NCBI GenBank assembly: GCA_000634515.1
Contig: JFNU01000151.1
Location: 1-56,208 of the forward strand
Reading direction: 5' to 3'
Origin: Prochlorococcus sp. scB245a_520K10
GTDB taxonomy: Bacteria > Cyanobacteriota > Cyanobacteriia > PCC-6307 > Cyanobiaceae
DNA length: 56,208 bases
Shown: one piece after another, positions 10,439 through 20,093 of the stretch
Layout of the letters: every line of letters starts with the position of its first letter
How positions within the stretch are numbered: the stretch's first letter is position 1
Made by a program: the position numbers and the translations under genes
The notes under the pieces: generated by a model
Database searches by the model: none
What the model was told of the DNA's origin: nothing
Seen by the model: only the letters and a program-made list of their open reading frames with translations

Positions 10439-11557
10439 CTAGCCTTTCGTCAAGTATTGTTGCTCTTTGTTTTGTCCTTGCCACACAGGAACAGTAAAAT
10501 GGAAGCATGAACCCACACTAATTTCAGATACTACCCATATTCTCCCTCCATGGACTTCTACTATTCTCCTGCATACAGATAATCCAATACCAAATCCCGA
10601 AGTTCCTTCAGAAGTCTGTGGGAGCCTAACTCTATCAAGAAAAATTCTTTTTTGTTCGCTCAATGGAATGCCGGCACCTTTGTCACATATTGTTATTTCT
10701 ACCCATTGATTTGTCTTGTGGATCATTGTTATTTTTATAGAACCAGAGTCTCTAGAAAATTTAATAGCATTTTCAATTAAATTTAAAAATACTTGCCTCA
10801 TTCTTCTTTGATCTGCGAATACACTGGGTAAATCAGATGGGATATCAGTATCTATTTCAATATTTCTTAATCTCCAGAATTTTTCTAGTTCGAGTATTAC
10901 TTCAGCGCTAATATTACCTAAGTCAATTTTCTGAGGATTAAATAACGCTTCCCATTTGGTTGTTCCAACCTCTAAAAGATCCTGAGATAAAAGCTCAATC
11001 TCTTCTAGACGTCTTTTTATTACCTCTTGCAGTTTAGCAATATCTATTTGTCCAAGTTTTTGACTTTGAACAGCTAAAGTTGCAGCAGTTAAGGGAGTTC
11101 TTAATTCATGCGCGACCATTCTCAATAATCTTTCCTGAGATTCAATTCTTTTTGTTAATGTCTCATTTTCTTGTCTTAAAACAAGCAGTTCGTCTTCCAG
11201 AAGAAATTCTTTTTGAGTTCTTATAGAATCAATTTTTGATGGCTGCAAATTAATCCCTAGATTCTTTGTTAGACCTTCCTGTTTCCACCTCGGCAACCAT
11301 TTCTGCAACTGCGAGAAAATATTACTACCAGCAAATATTTGCTTTGGAGCTGGGGAAATCTTTATAAGTGCTGGAATAGCAACTAATCTGTGTAATTCGA
11401 GTAATTCCGGCTGTTCCGTGGGCTCAGAGATCTGAAGAGATATCTCAAATTCACAATCATCAGATTCTAAATAAGCAATCAGGGACTTAATATCACTACT
11501 AGAAAGTTGATTTCTAGCTGCTATAAGTATTAATTTTAGCTCTTTTTTATCATTCAA
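10439..11557 (-). CDS. sasA: SasA, circadian adaptive-response histidine kinase
   Basis: SasA reads the state of the KaiC clock and phosphorylates the response regulator RpaA. The 372-residue protein has the three expected parts: an N-terminal KaiB-like thioredoxin fold (about 1-100), a short coiled coil (about 118-145), and a histidine kinase core. The phosphoacceptor is in [11 protein letters not shown] (His about 150). The ATPase domain shows the N box [17 protein letters not shown] and [18 protein letters not shown]. All key residues are present. There is no obvious membrane segment, so it is cytoplasmic. It stands alone, divergent from the gene at 11664. Confidence 0.94.
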   Translation of the reverse strand: MNDKKELKLILIAARNQLSSSDIKSLIAYLESDDCEFEISLQISEPTEQPELLELHRLVAIPALIKISPAPKQIFAGSNIFSQLQKWLPRWKQEGLTKNLGINLQPSKIDSIRTQKEFLLEDELLVLRQENETLTKRIESQERLLRMVAHELRTPLTAATLAVQSQKLGQIDIAKLQEVIKRRLEEIELLSQDLLEVGTTKWEALFNPQKIDLGNISAEVILELEKFWRLRNIEIDTDIPSDLPSVFADQRRMRQVFLNLIENAIKFSRDSGSIKITMIHKTNQWVEITICDKGAGIPLSEQKRIFLDRVRLPQTSEGTSGFGIGLSVCRRIVEVHGGRIWVVSEISVGSCFHFTVPVWQGQNKEQQYLTKG

Positions 11558-11663
11558 ATGATTGCCCCTGAAGTGTTGAAAAGCTGTTAATCCTTATAAA
11601 CACATTAAGATATTTATATTTATTCTACAGATAAGCTATGAAATAAATAGGACATATTTATAT

Positions 11664-12206
11664 ATGGTTGCTATCAATCAAAGGAAAAATCTAAATTCTG
11701 GTGAAAATAATTCCCCAGAAATTAGCATTAACAGTAATTTAAAAAGATGGTTTTCTAGAAATATTGGCTTCTGGAAATCAAATAGGACATATTTTCTTGA
11801 TGATGAACAAAAAACTTATAACTTATGTATGAATATAAATATACAAGCTCTAGAGAATAAATCAGAATGGGAGTCACACTATAAATTCACATGGTATCCA
11901 GAAAAAAAATACAATTTCTTCGACGAGAATCCGCAGTATAAAGAACAAGGAGAAATGCAAGCATTTTTAAAAGGACATCAACTTATAAGAGAAAATTTTT
12001 ATTTAAGTAATGTTGAAGGGATATCAAATATTAAGCAAGTCGATGAACATGAAATGATTTTTGAATCTTCATATAAAGATTGGTATATTATTGAGCACAC
12101 AAGACTTGTAGATTTAGACAATTATAGATTCCGGGTTATATATTCATGGAAAAAAAATAAGCTTAAAATAGTGGAAAATCACCATGAAATAAAAATTATT
12201 AAGTAA
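11664..12206 (+). CDS. Conserved hypothetical protein, possibly lipocalin-like
   Basis: I do not recognise this 180-residue protein with confidence. It has no signal peptide or membrane helix. Residues from about 27 onward (WFSRNIGFWKSNRTYFLDD and later WESHYKFTWYPEK, VDLDNYRFRVIYSWKKNKL) look like alternating beta strands with many aromatic residues. This loosely recalls the lipocalin-like CpcS/CpeS bilin lyases or related cyanobacterial families, but the resemblance is weak. The frame is open upstream of the ATG. An exact 15-bp repeat of bases 11645-11659, just before the start, recurs in frame at 11780-11794. Confidence 0.6.
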   Translation: MVAINQRKNLNSGENNSPEISINSNLKRWFSRNIGFWKSNRTYFLDDEQKTYNLCMNINIQALENKSEWESHYKFTWYPEKKYNFFDENPQYKEQGEMQAFLKGHQLIRENFYLSNVEGISNIKQVDEHEMIFESSYKDWYIIEHTRLVDLDNYRFRVIYSWKKNKLKIVENHHEIKIIK

Positions 12207-12265
12207 GTACTTTTATCAATTAATGTCAAAAGTAGAAATGTTATCTTAATAGTAAATGTTATTAG

Positions 12266-12706
12266 TTGATGGGTATTAATTATTATTCAAAAAGAATTAT
12301 TAAACTTTTAGGTATTAGCCTCTTTTCCTTCGCACTTTTCGAGATTGGGACAATAAATAAACAAATCAAAGCCGAAAAAAATCTTGTTGCTGCCACAGAA
12401 AAAGATCTTTTCTTGTATAGACAAATGGGTGCATCTTATCTTTGTATTGCTTCAAAAGCAGATGTCGATTTTAACAAGGGCCTTGGCATTGCAAGCGCAA
12501 CGTTTGCAAATGTAATAATTGGCAAACATGGTGGAGTTATTAAAGAATTAGGAAATGAGAAACTTAACCAAAAAAAATTATATAATTCAGGCACATTTCA
12601 AATTGTTGGAAGTGCACTAAATATTTGTCCAGAAAGCATTCCAAAGGGAATAAAAAATGATTATGAAAAAAGGTTAAAGCAAATCATAAAAGAAACCAAA
12701 AAATGA
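12266..12706 (+). CDS. Conserved cyanobacterial secreted protein of unknown function
   Basis: A 146-residue protein with an N-terminal hydrophobic stretch (IIKLLGISLFSFALFEIGTI), consistent with export or membrane anchoring. The mature part contains YRQMGASYLCIASKADVDFNKGLGIASATFANVI and ends in a basic tail. I have seen this type in marine picocyanobacteria under a misleading cAMP phosphodiesterase name. No metal-binding motif of that family is present here, so I assign no function. Two cysteines (in SYLCIA and NICPES) could form a disulphide outside the cytoplasm. It converges on prs, with 9 bp between stops. Confidence 0.65.
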   Translation: MMGINYYSKRIIKLLGISLFSFALFEIGTINKQIKAEKNLVAATEKDLFLYRQMGASYLCIASKADVDFNKGLGIASATFANVIIGKHGGVIKELGNEKLNQKKLYNSGTFQIVGSALNICPESIPKGIKNDYEKRLKQIIKETKK

Positions 12707-12715
12707 TTTTATTGA

Positions 12716-13711
12716 TTATCTAAACATTGAACTAACAGAGCTTTCTTCGTGAATTCTCCAAATAGCTTCACCAAGCATATTTGCAACCGAAAGGACTTTT
12801 AACTGTGGAAAATTATTTTTAACAACAACTGGTATGCTGTTAGTCACAATAACTTGTTCAAACAAATCCTTAGCACTTAATCTTTCATATGAAGGGGGAG
12901 AAAATACAGCATGTGAAGCACAAGCGAATATCCTCTTAGCACCTTCTCGTTTTAATAAACTCGCACCAGAACAAATTGTACCTCCAGTATCTATCATGTC
13001 GTCTATGAGAATAGCTGTTTTACCTTTAACTTCTCCAATGACTGTTAAACTTTCAGCAATGTTATGAGCTGCTCTTCTTTTGTCAATTATTGCTAAAGGG
13101 GCATCATTCATTTGTTTTGCAAATGCTCTTGCTCTTGCAACTCCCCCCACATCAGGAGAGACAACAACAACTTCTTCTAAATTTAAAGTTTCTAAATAAT
13201 CAATCAAAACAGGTGACCCATAAATATGGTCGCATGGTATGTCGAAATAACCTTGTATTTGAGCTGAATGCAAATCCATAGCAAGGACTCTATCTACTCC
13301 TGATTTCTCAAGCAAATTAGCAGTTAGCTTCGCAGTTATAGACTCTCTTCCCGAAGTCTTTCTATCTGCCCTCGCATAACCATAATATGGGATAACAGCT
13401 GTTATTTGCCTCGCAGATGCCCTCTTGCAAGCATCCACCATAATCAATAATTCCATTAAACTATCATTAACAGGAGCGCATGTAGGTTGTACGAGGAATA
13501 CATCGCAACCTCTAATTGATTGCTGAATCTGAACATAAAGTTCTCCATCAGCAAATTTTTTGGATATCAAGGGTACATTTGCAATCCCTAAGTAGGATGC
13601 AATTTCTTCAGCTAATTTAGGATTTGTTGTTCCAGTTACTAACCTCAATCTACTATTAGTTAGATTAAACTTAGATTCTTTATTCTGCACTGCCGTGATA
13701 AAACTAGTCAC
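12716..13711 (-). CDS. prs: Ribose-phosphate pyrophosphokinase (PRPP synthetase)
   Basis: Prs makes phosphoribosyl pyrophosphate from ribose-5-phosphate and ATP for purine, pyrimidine, histidine, tryptophan and NAD synthesis. The 331-residue protein shows RLVTGTTNPKLAEEIA at the start of the domain, the signature DLHSAQIQGYFDIP, the flexible-loop region ARADRKTSGRESITAK and the PRPP-binding loop AILIDDMIDTGGTICSGA. All are intact. The gene is monocistronic in appearance, with a 261 bp gap separating it from the divergent malQ. Confidence 0.97.
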   Translation of the reverse strand: MTSFITAVQNKESKFNLTNSRLRLVTGTTNPKLAEEIASYLGIANVPLISKKFADGELYVQIQQSIRGCDVFLVQPTCAPVNDSLMELLIMVDACKRASARQITAVIPYYGYARADRKTSGRESITAKLTANLLEKSGVDRVLAMDLHSAQIQGYFDIPCDHIYGSPVLIDYLETLNLEEVVVVSPDVGGVARARAFAKQMNDAPLAIIDKRRAAHNIAESLTVIGEVKGKTAILIDDMIDTGGTICSGASLLKREGAKRIFACASHAVFSPPSYERLSAKDLFEQVIVTNSIPVVVKNNFPQLKVLSVANMLGEAIWRIHEESSVSSMFR

Positions 13712-13972
13712 GAAATTAGCAATATAAAACTATATACTCATCGTAGTCGTTTATGTGATTTTCGCAAAAAATAATCAATAGATCTTTTCAAAAGTCATAT
13801 CTTCGTTATCGCAAAACATTATTTGAATTGGATTAAAATAGGATTTTATTTTAAATTCATTCAGAAAAATACTTGGATTATTATTTGTCAATTAAAAAAA
13901 ATTTGTATATGGTTGAATTTAGAGAATAAATAACATTTGGATTGTAAATAATCAAAAATATAATCTAAACCC
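13712..13972. other. Divergent prs/malQ intergenic region with an imperfect direct repeat
   Basis: This 261 bp region must contain the promoters of prs (minus) and malQ (plus). It holds two related 17-bp elements, TTTTCGCAAAAAATAAT at 13759-13775 and TTATCGCAAAACATTAT at 13806-13822, identical at 14 of 17 positions. No convincing small gene is visible. A minus-strand reading frame that crosses into malQ has no coding character. Confidence 0.4.
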
Positions 13973-15493
13973 ATGTCTGAACAAAAAGTTCTTAAAAAAA
14001 AATCATTAGGCATACTCATGCATCCTTCTTGTATCCCTGGAGGAAAAGTATGCGGAACTTTTGGCAAAGGGGCTAAAGAATGGATAAGGAAGCTTGAGAA
14101 GCATGGGATTGAATACTGGCAATTTTTACCTATTACACCCACAGACTCTACAGGTTCTCCATATAGTTCACCATCAAGTTTTGCACTAAACCCATGGTTT
14201 CTTGATATGGATGATTTAATCGAGAAAAGTTTTATCTTCATTTCAAAAAAAGAAGAATTAGGTCTTACAAATCAGAATAAAAATTATTTTGATTTTAATG
14301 AAGCTGATGCTTATTCGAAAAAATTAGGTGCCCTCCTTTTGCAAGGCTGGAGTTCTCAATCTGAGGAGAGAAAACTTGATTTTTATAAATGGACTAGTGA
14401 GAATACTTGGGTCGAAGATTATTCAACATTTACTGTAATCAGGGAGGAGTTTAATATGATGCCATGGTGGAAATGGCCTAAAGAATTTAAATTAAAAAAT
14501 AACAAGTTTTTAAAATCATGGATTAAGAAAAAAAGTGAAAAAATACTTATTAAAAAATTAATACAGTGGCATTTAGATAAGCAATGGAAAGATATTAAAA
14601 ACTTTGCAAAATTATGTAATGTTAATTTAATAGGAGATTTGCCATTTTATGTTTCTTGGGACAGCGCTGATGTATGGAGTAATAAATCACTATTTTCAAT
14701 TTTTAAAAATGGAACTTTAATATTTCAGAGTGGTGTACCGCCTGATTATTTTTCATCTACAGGACAATTATGGGGAACCCCTACTTACTTTTGGTCAAAA
14801 CATAAAAATACTAATTTCTATTGGTGGAGGAACAGATTTAAAAGGCAATTTGAACTTATGGACCTTTTGAGATTTGATCATTTCAGAGGTTTAGCTGGAT
14901 ATTGGAGAGTTAATGGTAATTCTAAAACAGCAATTTCTGGAAAATGGATAAGTTCTCCAGGGAGATCTTTATTAAATAAACTAAAAATTGATTTAGGGAC
15001 AGAATATCTACCAATTATTGCTGAGGATTTGGGAGTAATAACCCCAGATGTAGAGAAATTAAGGAAAAATTTTAAACTCCCTGGAATGAAAATATTACAA
15101 TTCGCTTTTGATGGCAACAAAGATAACCCATATCTACCTAAGAATATAAATGGAGAAAATTGGGTTGTATATACAGGAACACATGACAACTCTACTTCTA
15201 TATCATGGTGGGATTCTTTAGAAAGCAACTCTAAAAAAAGCATAAGAGATGAGTATAAATTTTCGGAAGATCCTTCATTGAGTTTAATTGAAATTGGCAT
15301 GAAAACAGATGCCAATCTCTTTATCGCTCCTATACAAGATATATTATCTCTAGATGACTCAAGTAGATTAAATATACCTGGAACTACAAAAAATAACTGG
15401 AAATGGAAGTTAAATCTTCCATTAGAAGAAATTGAAGACAATATTACAATTTTTAGTGAGTTAGGAAATAAATTTGGAAGGACTAGGAAATAG
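13973..15493 (+). CDS. malQ: 4-alpha-glucanotransferase (amylomaltase, GH77)
   Basis: MalQ transfers alpha-1,4-glucan segments between maltodextrins and works in glycogen breakdown and remodelling. The 506-residue size is that of the compact bacterial/plant D-enzyme type. The GH77 catalytic residues can be placed: nucleophile Asp302 in LLRFDHFRG, acid/base Glu351 in IIAEDLGVI, and Asp405 in GTHDNST. GDLPFYVSWDSADVW and the N-terminal MHPSCIPG/GSPYSSPSSFALNP sugar-binding segments are also present. No signal peptide is visible. The gene has its own upstream region and converges on the RodZ-like gene 13 bp further on. Confidence 0.96.
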   Translation: MSEQKVLKKKSLGILMHPSCIPGGKVCGTFGKGAKEWIRKLEKHGIEYWQFLPITPTDSTGSPYSSPSSFALNPWFLDMDDLIEKSFIFISKKEELGLTNQNKNYFDFNEADAYSKKLGALLLQGWSSQSEERKLDFYKWTSENTWVEDYSTFTVIREEFNMMPWWKWPKEFKLKNNKFLKSWIKKKSEKILIKKLIQWHLDKQWKDIKNFAKLCNVNLIGDLPFYVSWDSADVWSNKSLFSIFKNGTLIFQSGVPPDYFSSTGQLWGTPTYFWSKHKNTNFYWWRNRFKRQFELMDLLRFDHFRGLAGYWRVNGNSKTAISGKWISSPGRSLLNKLKIDLGTEYLPIIAEDLGVITPDVEKLRKNFKLPGMKILQFAFDGNKDNPYLPKNINGENWVVYTGTHDNSTSISWWDSLESNSKKSIRDEYKFSEDPSLSLIEIGMKTDANLFIAPIQDILSLDDSSRLNIPGTTKNNWKWKLNLPLEEIEDNITIFSELGNKFGRTRK

Positions 15494-15506
15494 GAATTTT
15501 TGAAGT

Positions 15507-16001
15507 TTATTTTTCTATATTTTTATTTTCAATATTTTGAATTTCAATAATATGCACATTAAAAATAAAATATCTTTTTAAAATAAATATAGTAAGTACT
15601 AATATAAAAAAATAAAATAGAGTCCCCTGCCAAGTATTAATAAGGTCAAATTTTCTTATAAGGAAATTTGGTTTTTCTTTCTTAAAATTTTCTCTTTCTC
15701 TGGTTGCTAATTTTACTAATGTATTTTTTTTTAATATTAAGCATTCCTCTAGTTTTATTAAAATGGATCTTAAAAATGGAAACTTTGGTCTAATACTTTT
15801 TGTATTATTTTCAATAGAATTTATTGTTTGTTCAGGTATTTTTGAAATCGTTGATAACTCTTGTATTGTTAAGTTTTGTTGGATTCTTGCTTCTTTTACT
15901 AATTTCGCAATTTCTCTATAATTATCAACCAATTCATAATTCAAGATTTTATTATTTTCATTTTTTTTATTAAATAAAAAATATTTTTTCAAAATATTCA
16001 T
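15507..16001 (-). CDS. Helix-turn-helix membrane protein, RodZ-like
   Basis: A 164-residue protein with an N-terminal helix-turn-helix of the RodZ/XRE type at about residues 30-95 (KEARIQQNLTIQELSTISKI followed by PEQTINSIENN). A basic stretch and one membrane segment (LFYFFILVLTIFILKRYFIF, about 130-150) follow, then a short tail. RodZ links the MreB cytoskeleton to the cell envelope. This protein lacks RodZ's C-terminal periplasmic domain, so the role is uncertain. It lies downstream of the UbiB-family gene on the same strand, separated by 104 bp that include a hairpin. Confidence 0.7.
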   Translation of the reverse strand: MNILKKYFLFNKKNENNKILNYELVDNYREIAKLVKEARIQQNLTIQELSTISKIPEQTINSIENNTKSIRPKFPFLRSILIKLEECLILKKNTLVKLATRERENFKKEKPNFLIRKFDLINTWQGTLFYFFILVLTIFILKRYFIFNVHIIEIQNIENKNIEK

Positions 16002-16049
16002 TATATATTTTCAAATTTATTAAGTATTTGACTAGTCATTTTTTAAAAT

Positions 16050-16075
16050 AATTGTTTATTTCATCTTAAACAATT
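16050..16075 (-). terminator. Candidate stem-loop after the UbiB-family gene
   Basis: AATTGTTT at 16050-16057 and AAACAATT at 16068-16075 form a perfect 8-bp inverted repeat with a 10-nt loop, 30 bp past the stop of the UbiB-family gene on the minus strand. The following bases read ATTTT, a weak U-tract. It could terminate that transcript or protect its 3' end. Confidence 0.35.
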
Positions 16076-16105
16076 AAAAATCATAAGCAAATATGTTTTA
16101 AAAAA

Positions 16106-17764
16106 CTAAACTGCAGAAATAATATTTTGAACTGCACTTTTTGCAATATTAAAAGGGCTAAAAGTATCTCTAATTAAATCTAAGAGTTTTTTTGCATCAG
16201 TAAACTCTAATTTGTCATCTTTGATAAGGCTTAAAAGAAGATTCTTCCGGACTTCAGATCCCTTCCTACTTACAAATAATTTCAAACCTGCGTTAGCAAC
16301 TGGGATAAGATCTGAATTAATATTTTCAGAATCTTTAAATAAAATATTCAATAAACTTTCAACTTTTTCTATTTGAATTCTACCTTTATTATCAAAAACA
16401 ACTTCTAAAAGAATTTCTAAAATCTCTTCAGAATTATCAGTAAGAAGTTTTTTGGCTATGTAAGGGTATGCGATGTTTAATATTTTAAATTCAGGATCTA
16501 GTCTTAATGCTAAGCCTTCTTGACTAACAACTGCTCTAATTATTAATGCAAATCTACTAGGCACTCTAAATGGATAAGAATACATTAGTTTTGAAAATTT
16601 ATCAGTTACGTTTTTTAGGTTAAAATTTCCTACCTCAGCATTTAGGGATCCTCCTAGAACTTCTTTTAATGGTTCAACAAGTTTTTGAAGGTCTTGATCT
16701 TCTGTTAAAAAACCTAATTTCTGGAAATCTTTTGCAAGAAGATAATATTCTTCATTTATTATGTGAACAATTGCCTTTATGAGAGTAAGTCTATCTGAAT
16801 TTGTAATAGTATCCATCATTCCAAAATCAACATAAGCTAAATTACCACTATCTCCATTTCCTCCTTTTAAAGCAAACATATTGCCAGGGTGTGGGTCTGC
16901 ATGGAAATATCCATATTCAAACAATTGTTGTAGACCACTTATTACACAAGTTTTTATAAAAGAAGCAGGTATTAGGTTATTCTGCTCCAATAAAGCTCTA
17001 TCTCTTAATTTAACTCCATCAATCCAAGAGGTTGTGATAATCAATTTAGAAGAAAAAGTTTTCTCTAATTTAGGGATAAAAACGTTTGGATTATTTTTGA
17101 ATAAATCTGCAAACTTTAAGGCATTTTCACCCTCTTTTTCGTAGTCAATTTCAGCAAAAAGTGCTTTCCCAAATTCATCTATTATTTCTCCGATTCCAAC
17201 ACCAATATTTAATGGTAAAAAAGGTGAAAAAACAGTCGCTAAAAGCCTTAAGATAACAACATCTCTTCTTATAAGAAAATACAAATTGGGCCTCTGGACC
17301 TTCACAGCTAGATAAGAATTATTTTTTGTTTTTGCTTTGTAGACTTGTCCCAAACTTGCTGAAGCAATAGGTCTATCTGGAAACTCATCAAATAATTCTT
17401 CAGCAGGAGCACCAAGTTCATCTTCGATTATTTTTAAAGCAATTTTATGGTCGAATGGTGGAAGATTATCTTGTAAGTTTGTTAATTCTGTAAGCCAGTC
17501 TTGCCTAACAAGGTCTGGTCTAGTTGAAAGTGCCTGACCTAATTTTATAAAACATGGGCCTAAATCTGTTATTACATCGAAGAGGTATTTTGAGATATTT
17601 TTCTGTACATTTTTATTTTTACTGTTACCTTGAAAAAGGAGTCTTAAAAAAAGAAAAATAAAAGTTAAAAGGATATATAAAACTCTTGGTATAAAAATCC
17701 ATGGTCTCAAAAGCAACCAAATTAAGTCACCTTTTGCCGAGTATTTCGAATAAGTTTGTGTCAT
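16106..17764 (-). CDS. ABC1/UbiB-family atypical kinase
   Basis: A 552-residue member of the ABC1 (ADCK/UbiB) family of protein-kinase-like ATPases, which in cyanobacteria and plastids support quinone and tocopherol metabolism. The family-specific KxGQ motif is seen in CFIKLGQALSTRPDLV (74-77 for KLGQ). The Ala-rich nucleotide loop region ASASLGQVYKAK, AVKVQRP, the catalytic-loop-like HADPHPGN and YVDFGMM follow in order. An N-terminal hydrophobic segment (about 15-46) and a C-terminal extension could hold it at the membrane. The exact substrate is unknown. It is divergent from the decarboxylase gene. Confidence 0.9.
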   Translation of the reverse strand: MTQTYSKYSAKGDLIWLLLRPWIFIPRVLYILLTFIFLFLRLLFQGNSKNKNVQKNISKYLFDVITDLGPCFIKLGQALSTRPDLVRQDWLTELTNLQDNLPPFDHKIALKIIEDELGAPAEELFDEFPDRPIASASLGQVYKAKTKNNSYLAVKVQRPNLYFLIRRDVVILRLLATVFSPFLPLNIGVGIGEIIDEFGKALFAEIDYEKEGENALKFADLFKNNPNVFIPKLEKTFSSKLIITTSWIDGVKLRDRALLEQNNLIPASFIKTCVISGLQQLFEYGYFHADPHPGNMFALKGGNGDSGNLAYVDFGMMDTITNSDRLTLIKAIVHIINEEYYLLAKDFQKLGFLTEDQDLQKLVEPLKEVLGGSLNAEVGNFNLKNVTDKFSKLMYSYPFRVPSRFALIIRAVVSQEGLALRLDPEFKILNIAYPYIAKKLLTDNSEEILEILLEVVFDNKGRIQIEKVESLLNILFKDSENINSDLIPVANAGLKLFVSRKGSEVRKNLLLSLIKDDKLEFTDAKKLLDLIRDTFSPFNIAKSAVQNIISAV

Positions 17765-17828
17765 TAATTTTAAAAAAAATCAAAGAAGAATCTCATTCAG
17801 CATATTCTATATATCTTATTAATACTTT

Positions 17829-19220
17829 ATGAGGATTTCATCTTTTCTTACTAAAAAGTTTGTAAAGTCACTTTTCTTTCCCGCTCATAGCAGAGGGGCC
17901 GCTTTGCCAAAGAAATTAGTGAAATTATTAAAAAATCCACCAGGTTATTGGGACTTGCCTGAACTTCCAGAGATAGGTTCACCAATATCCCAAAGCGGAT
18001 TAATTAATAAATCTCAAAGAGAATTATCTGGAAAATTTGAGGCGAAAGGGTGTTTTTTTGGAGTTAATGGAGCTTCTGGATTAATACAATCAGCGATAAT
18101 TGCAATGGCAAATCCTGGCGAAACTATTCTGATGCCTAGAAATGTTCACATAAGTGTTATAAAAACCTGTGCGATGCAGAACATACTTCCAATATTCTTT
18201 GACCTGGAATTTTCCTCAGAAACAGGCCATTACAAACCGATAACAAAAATTTGGTTAGAAAATGTATTTAAAAAATTAAATTTTAATGAGAATAAAATTG
18301 TAGGGATAATTCTTGTTAGTCCCTCTTATCAAGGTTATGCAGGTGATTTAGAGCCATTAATAAATCTTTGTCATCAAAAAAATTTACCTGTTTTAGTTGA
18401 TGAAGCACATGGTTCTTATTTCCTTTTTTGTGAAAATCTCAATTTACCAAAATCCGCCTTATCATTAAACGCTGATTTAGTCGTTCAATCATTGCATAAG
18501 TCACTCAATGGTTTAACTCAAACAGCTGTACTTTGGTACAAAGGAAATCTAGTGAATGAAAATAATTTAATAAAGAGTATTAATTTGTTGCAAACTACTA
18601 GTCCAAGTTCCTTATTAATTTCTTCTTGTGAAGAATCTATTAAAGACTGGCTAAATAAAAAAAGTTTATCAAAATATCAAAAAAGAATTTTAGAAGCAAA
18701 AAGTATCTACAAAACATTAATGCAAAAGAATATTCCTCTCATTGAAACCCAAGACCCCTTAAAAATTGTGGTAAACACCTCTAAGGTTGGAATTGATGGT
18801 TTTACTGCTGACAAATTTTTCTATAGAAATGGTCTTATTGCTGAATTGCCAGAAATGATGACTCTCACTTTTTGCTTAGGATTTGCAAATCAAAAAGATT
18901 TTCTTAATTTGTTTGAAAAATTGTGGAATAAATTACTATTAAATTCCAAAAAATTAAAAAGTTTTGAAGTGCCTCAATCTCCATTTAAATTAGTTCAATC
19001 TCCAGAAATTGAAATCGGAATTGCTTGGAGAAGTGAGACTCGAAGTATTCCTTTCTCGCAATCATTAAATAAAATATCTGGAGATATTATTTGCCCTTAT
19101 CCTCCTGGGATACCTCTACTAGTACCTGGAGAAAAAATTGACATGGCAAGGATTAATTGGATAAACAATCAAAGTTTATGCAACAAAGATCTGGTAAATT
19201 TTAATATAAGAGTGATATAA
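17829..19220 (+). CDS. Orn/Lys/Arg decarboxylase family PLP enzyme
   Basis: This 463-residue protein belongs to the fold-type I PLP amino acid decarboxylases (arginine, lysine or ornithine). The PLP lysine is in QSLHKSLNGLTQTAVLW (Lys about 224) and the cofactor-binding aspartate in VLVDEAHGSYF. The C-terminal domain includes PYPPGIPLLVPGE, typical of the family. It lacks the N-terminal wing domain of the E. coli inducible enzymes. Which amino acid is used cannot be told by eye. A polyamine role is likely. It is 15 bp upstream of cdsA on the same strand. Confidence 0.88.
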   Translation: MRISSFLTKKFVKSLFFPAHSRGAALPKKLVKLLKNPPGYWDLPELPEIGSPISQSGLINKSQRELSGKFEAKGCFFGVNGASGLIQSAIIAMANPGETILMPRNVHISVIKTCAMQNILPIFFDLEFSSETGHYKPITKIWLENVFKKLNFNENKIVGIILVSPSYQGYAGDLEPLINLCHQKNLPVLVDEAHGSYFLFCENLNLPKSALSLNADLVVQSLHKSLNGLTQTAVLWYKGNLVNENNLIKSINLLQTTSPSSLLISSCEESIKDWLNKKSLSKYQKRILEAKSIYKTLMQKNIPLIETQDPLKIVVNTSKVGIDGFTADKFFYRNGLIAELPEMMTLTFCLGFANQKDFLNLFEKLWNKLLLNSKKLKSFEVPQSPFKLVQSPEIEIGIAWRSETRSIPFSQSLNKISGDIICPYPPGIPLLVPGEKIDMARINWINNQSLCNKDLVNFNIRVI

Positions 19221-19235
19221 AGATATAAATTTGAC

Positions 19236-20093
19236 ATGAGATTAAGAAGCGGATTACTTATAGGAATTTTTGGCTTAATTGTTGTTTTGCTGGGGGGATG
19301 GATTTTTACATTAGCAATAGCTTTGCTCACTTATTTAGCTTTATTGGAATTTTTTAGAATGGCAGAATTTAAAGGAATAAAACCAGCCACAAAAACCACA
19401 TTATTTTCATCTTTCGTTATTATAATTTTTACCTATCTTGAAACTATTGGTTTACTTGAAGGGGAAATATCAAATTCAATTTTGCCTATCTGTTCAGTTG
19501 TAATATGTACATGGTTACTTTTGCAACCAAAACCTGGAACCATTTCAGATATTGCAGCCTCTATTTTTGGTTTATTCTATTTAGGTTTTTTACCTAGTTA
19601 CTGGATTAAGTTAAGGGAATTAGATTCAGTAATAATATTCTCTAATCAAGGTTTTATTTCGTTTGAAAACCTATCAAATACTACAGGTCTTCATTTAACT
19701 TTAACTTCTTGTTTTTTAATTGTAGCTAGTGATATTGGTTCTTATTTCATTGGTAAGTCATTTGGTAAAACATCTCTTTCTCCAATATCTCCGAGCAAAA
19801 CTATAGAAGGTTTAATTGGAGGAATATCCTGTTCAATTTTATTAGCAATATTTTTTGCATTTTTACTTAATTGGGAAAATCCATTATTCGTTGGAATCTT
19901 ATTTGGAATTTTAATTTCTCTTATGGCATTAGTTGGAGATTTAATTGAATCAATGATGAAAAGAGATGCAAAAATAAAAGATTCCGGAACTTTTTTACCG
20001 GGACATGGAGGTATCCTTGATCGAATTGACAGTTATATCTTTACCCCATCTGTTTTATTTTACATTTTTATAATTCTTAAGTATTTAAATTAA
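19236..20093 (+). CDS. cdsA: Phosphatidate cytidylyltransferase
   Basis: CdsA makes CDP-diacylglycerol from phosphatidate and CTP, leading in cyanobacteria to phosphatidylglycerol. The 285-residue protein is a polytopic membrane protein and matches the family signature in SMMKRDAKIKDSGTFLPGHG followed by GILDRID. It also has SDIGSYFIGKSFGKTSLSPI and PSKTIEGLIGG upstream of that signature. The first helices (LLIGIFGLIVVLLGGWIFTL) begin soon after the start. It is probably co-transcribed with the decarboxylase. Its stop overlaps by 4 bp the stop of the convergent hydrolase. Confidence 0.96.
   Translation: MRLRSGLLIGIFGLIVVLLGGWIFTLAIALLTYLALLEFFRMAEFKGIKPATKTTLFSSFVIIIFTYLETIGLLEGEISNSILPICSVVICTWLLLQPKPGTISDIAASIFGLFYLGFLPSYWIKLRELDSVIIFSNQGFISFENLSNTTGLHLTLTSCFLIVASDIGSYFIGKSFGKTSLSPISPSKTIEGLIGGISCSILLAIFFAFLLNWENPLFVGILFGILISLMALVGDLIESMMKRDAKIKDSGTFLPGHGGILDRIDSYIFTPSVLFYIFIILKYLN

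Noticed and set aside
12208..12234. Inverted repeat TACTTTT/AAAAGTA after the gene ending at 12206
   Set aside because: The stem is AT-rich, the loop is 13 nt and no T-run follows, so it is not a convincing terminator. It is within chance for this composition.
13888..14241. Minus-strand 117-codon frame across the malQ start
   Set aside because: It lies opposite the start of malQ, has no recognisable domain, and is best explained as a shadow of the strongly supported malQ frame.
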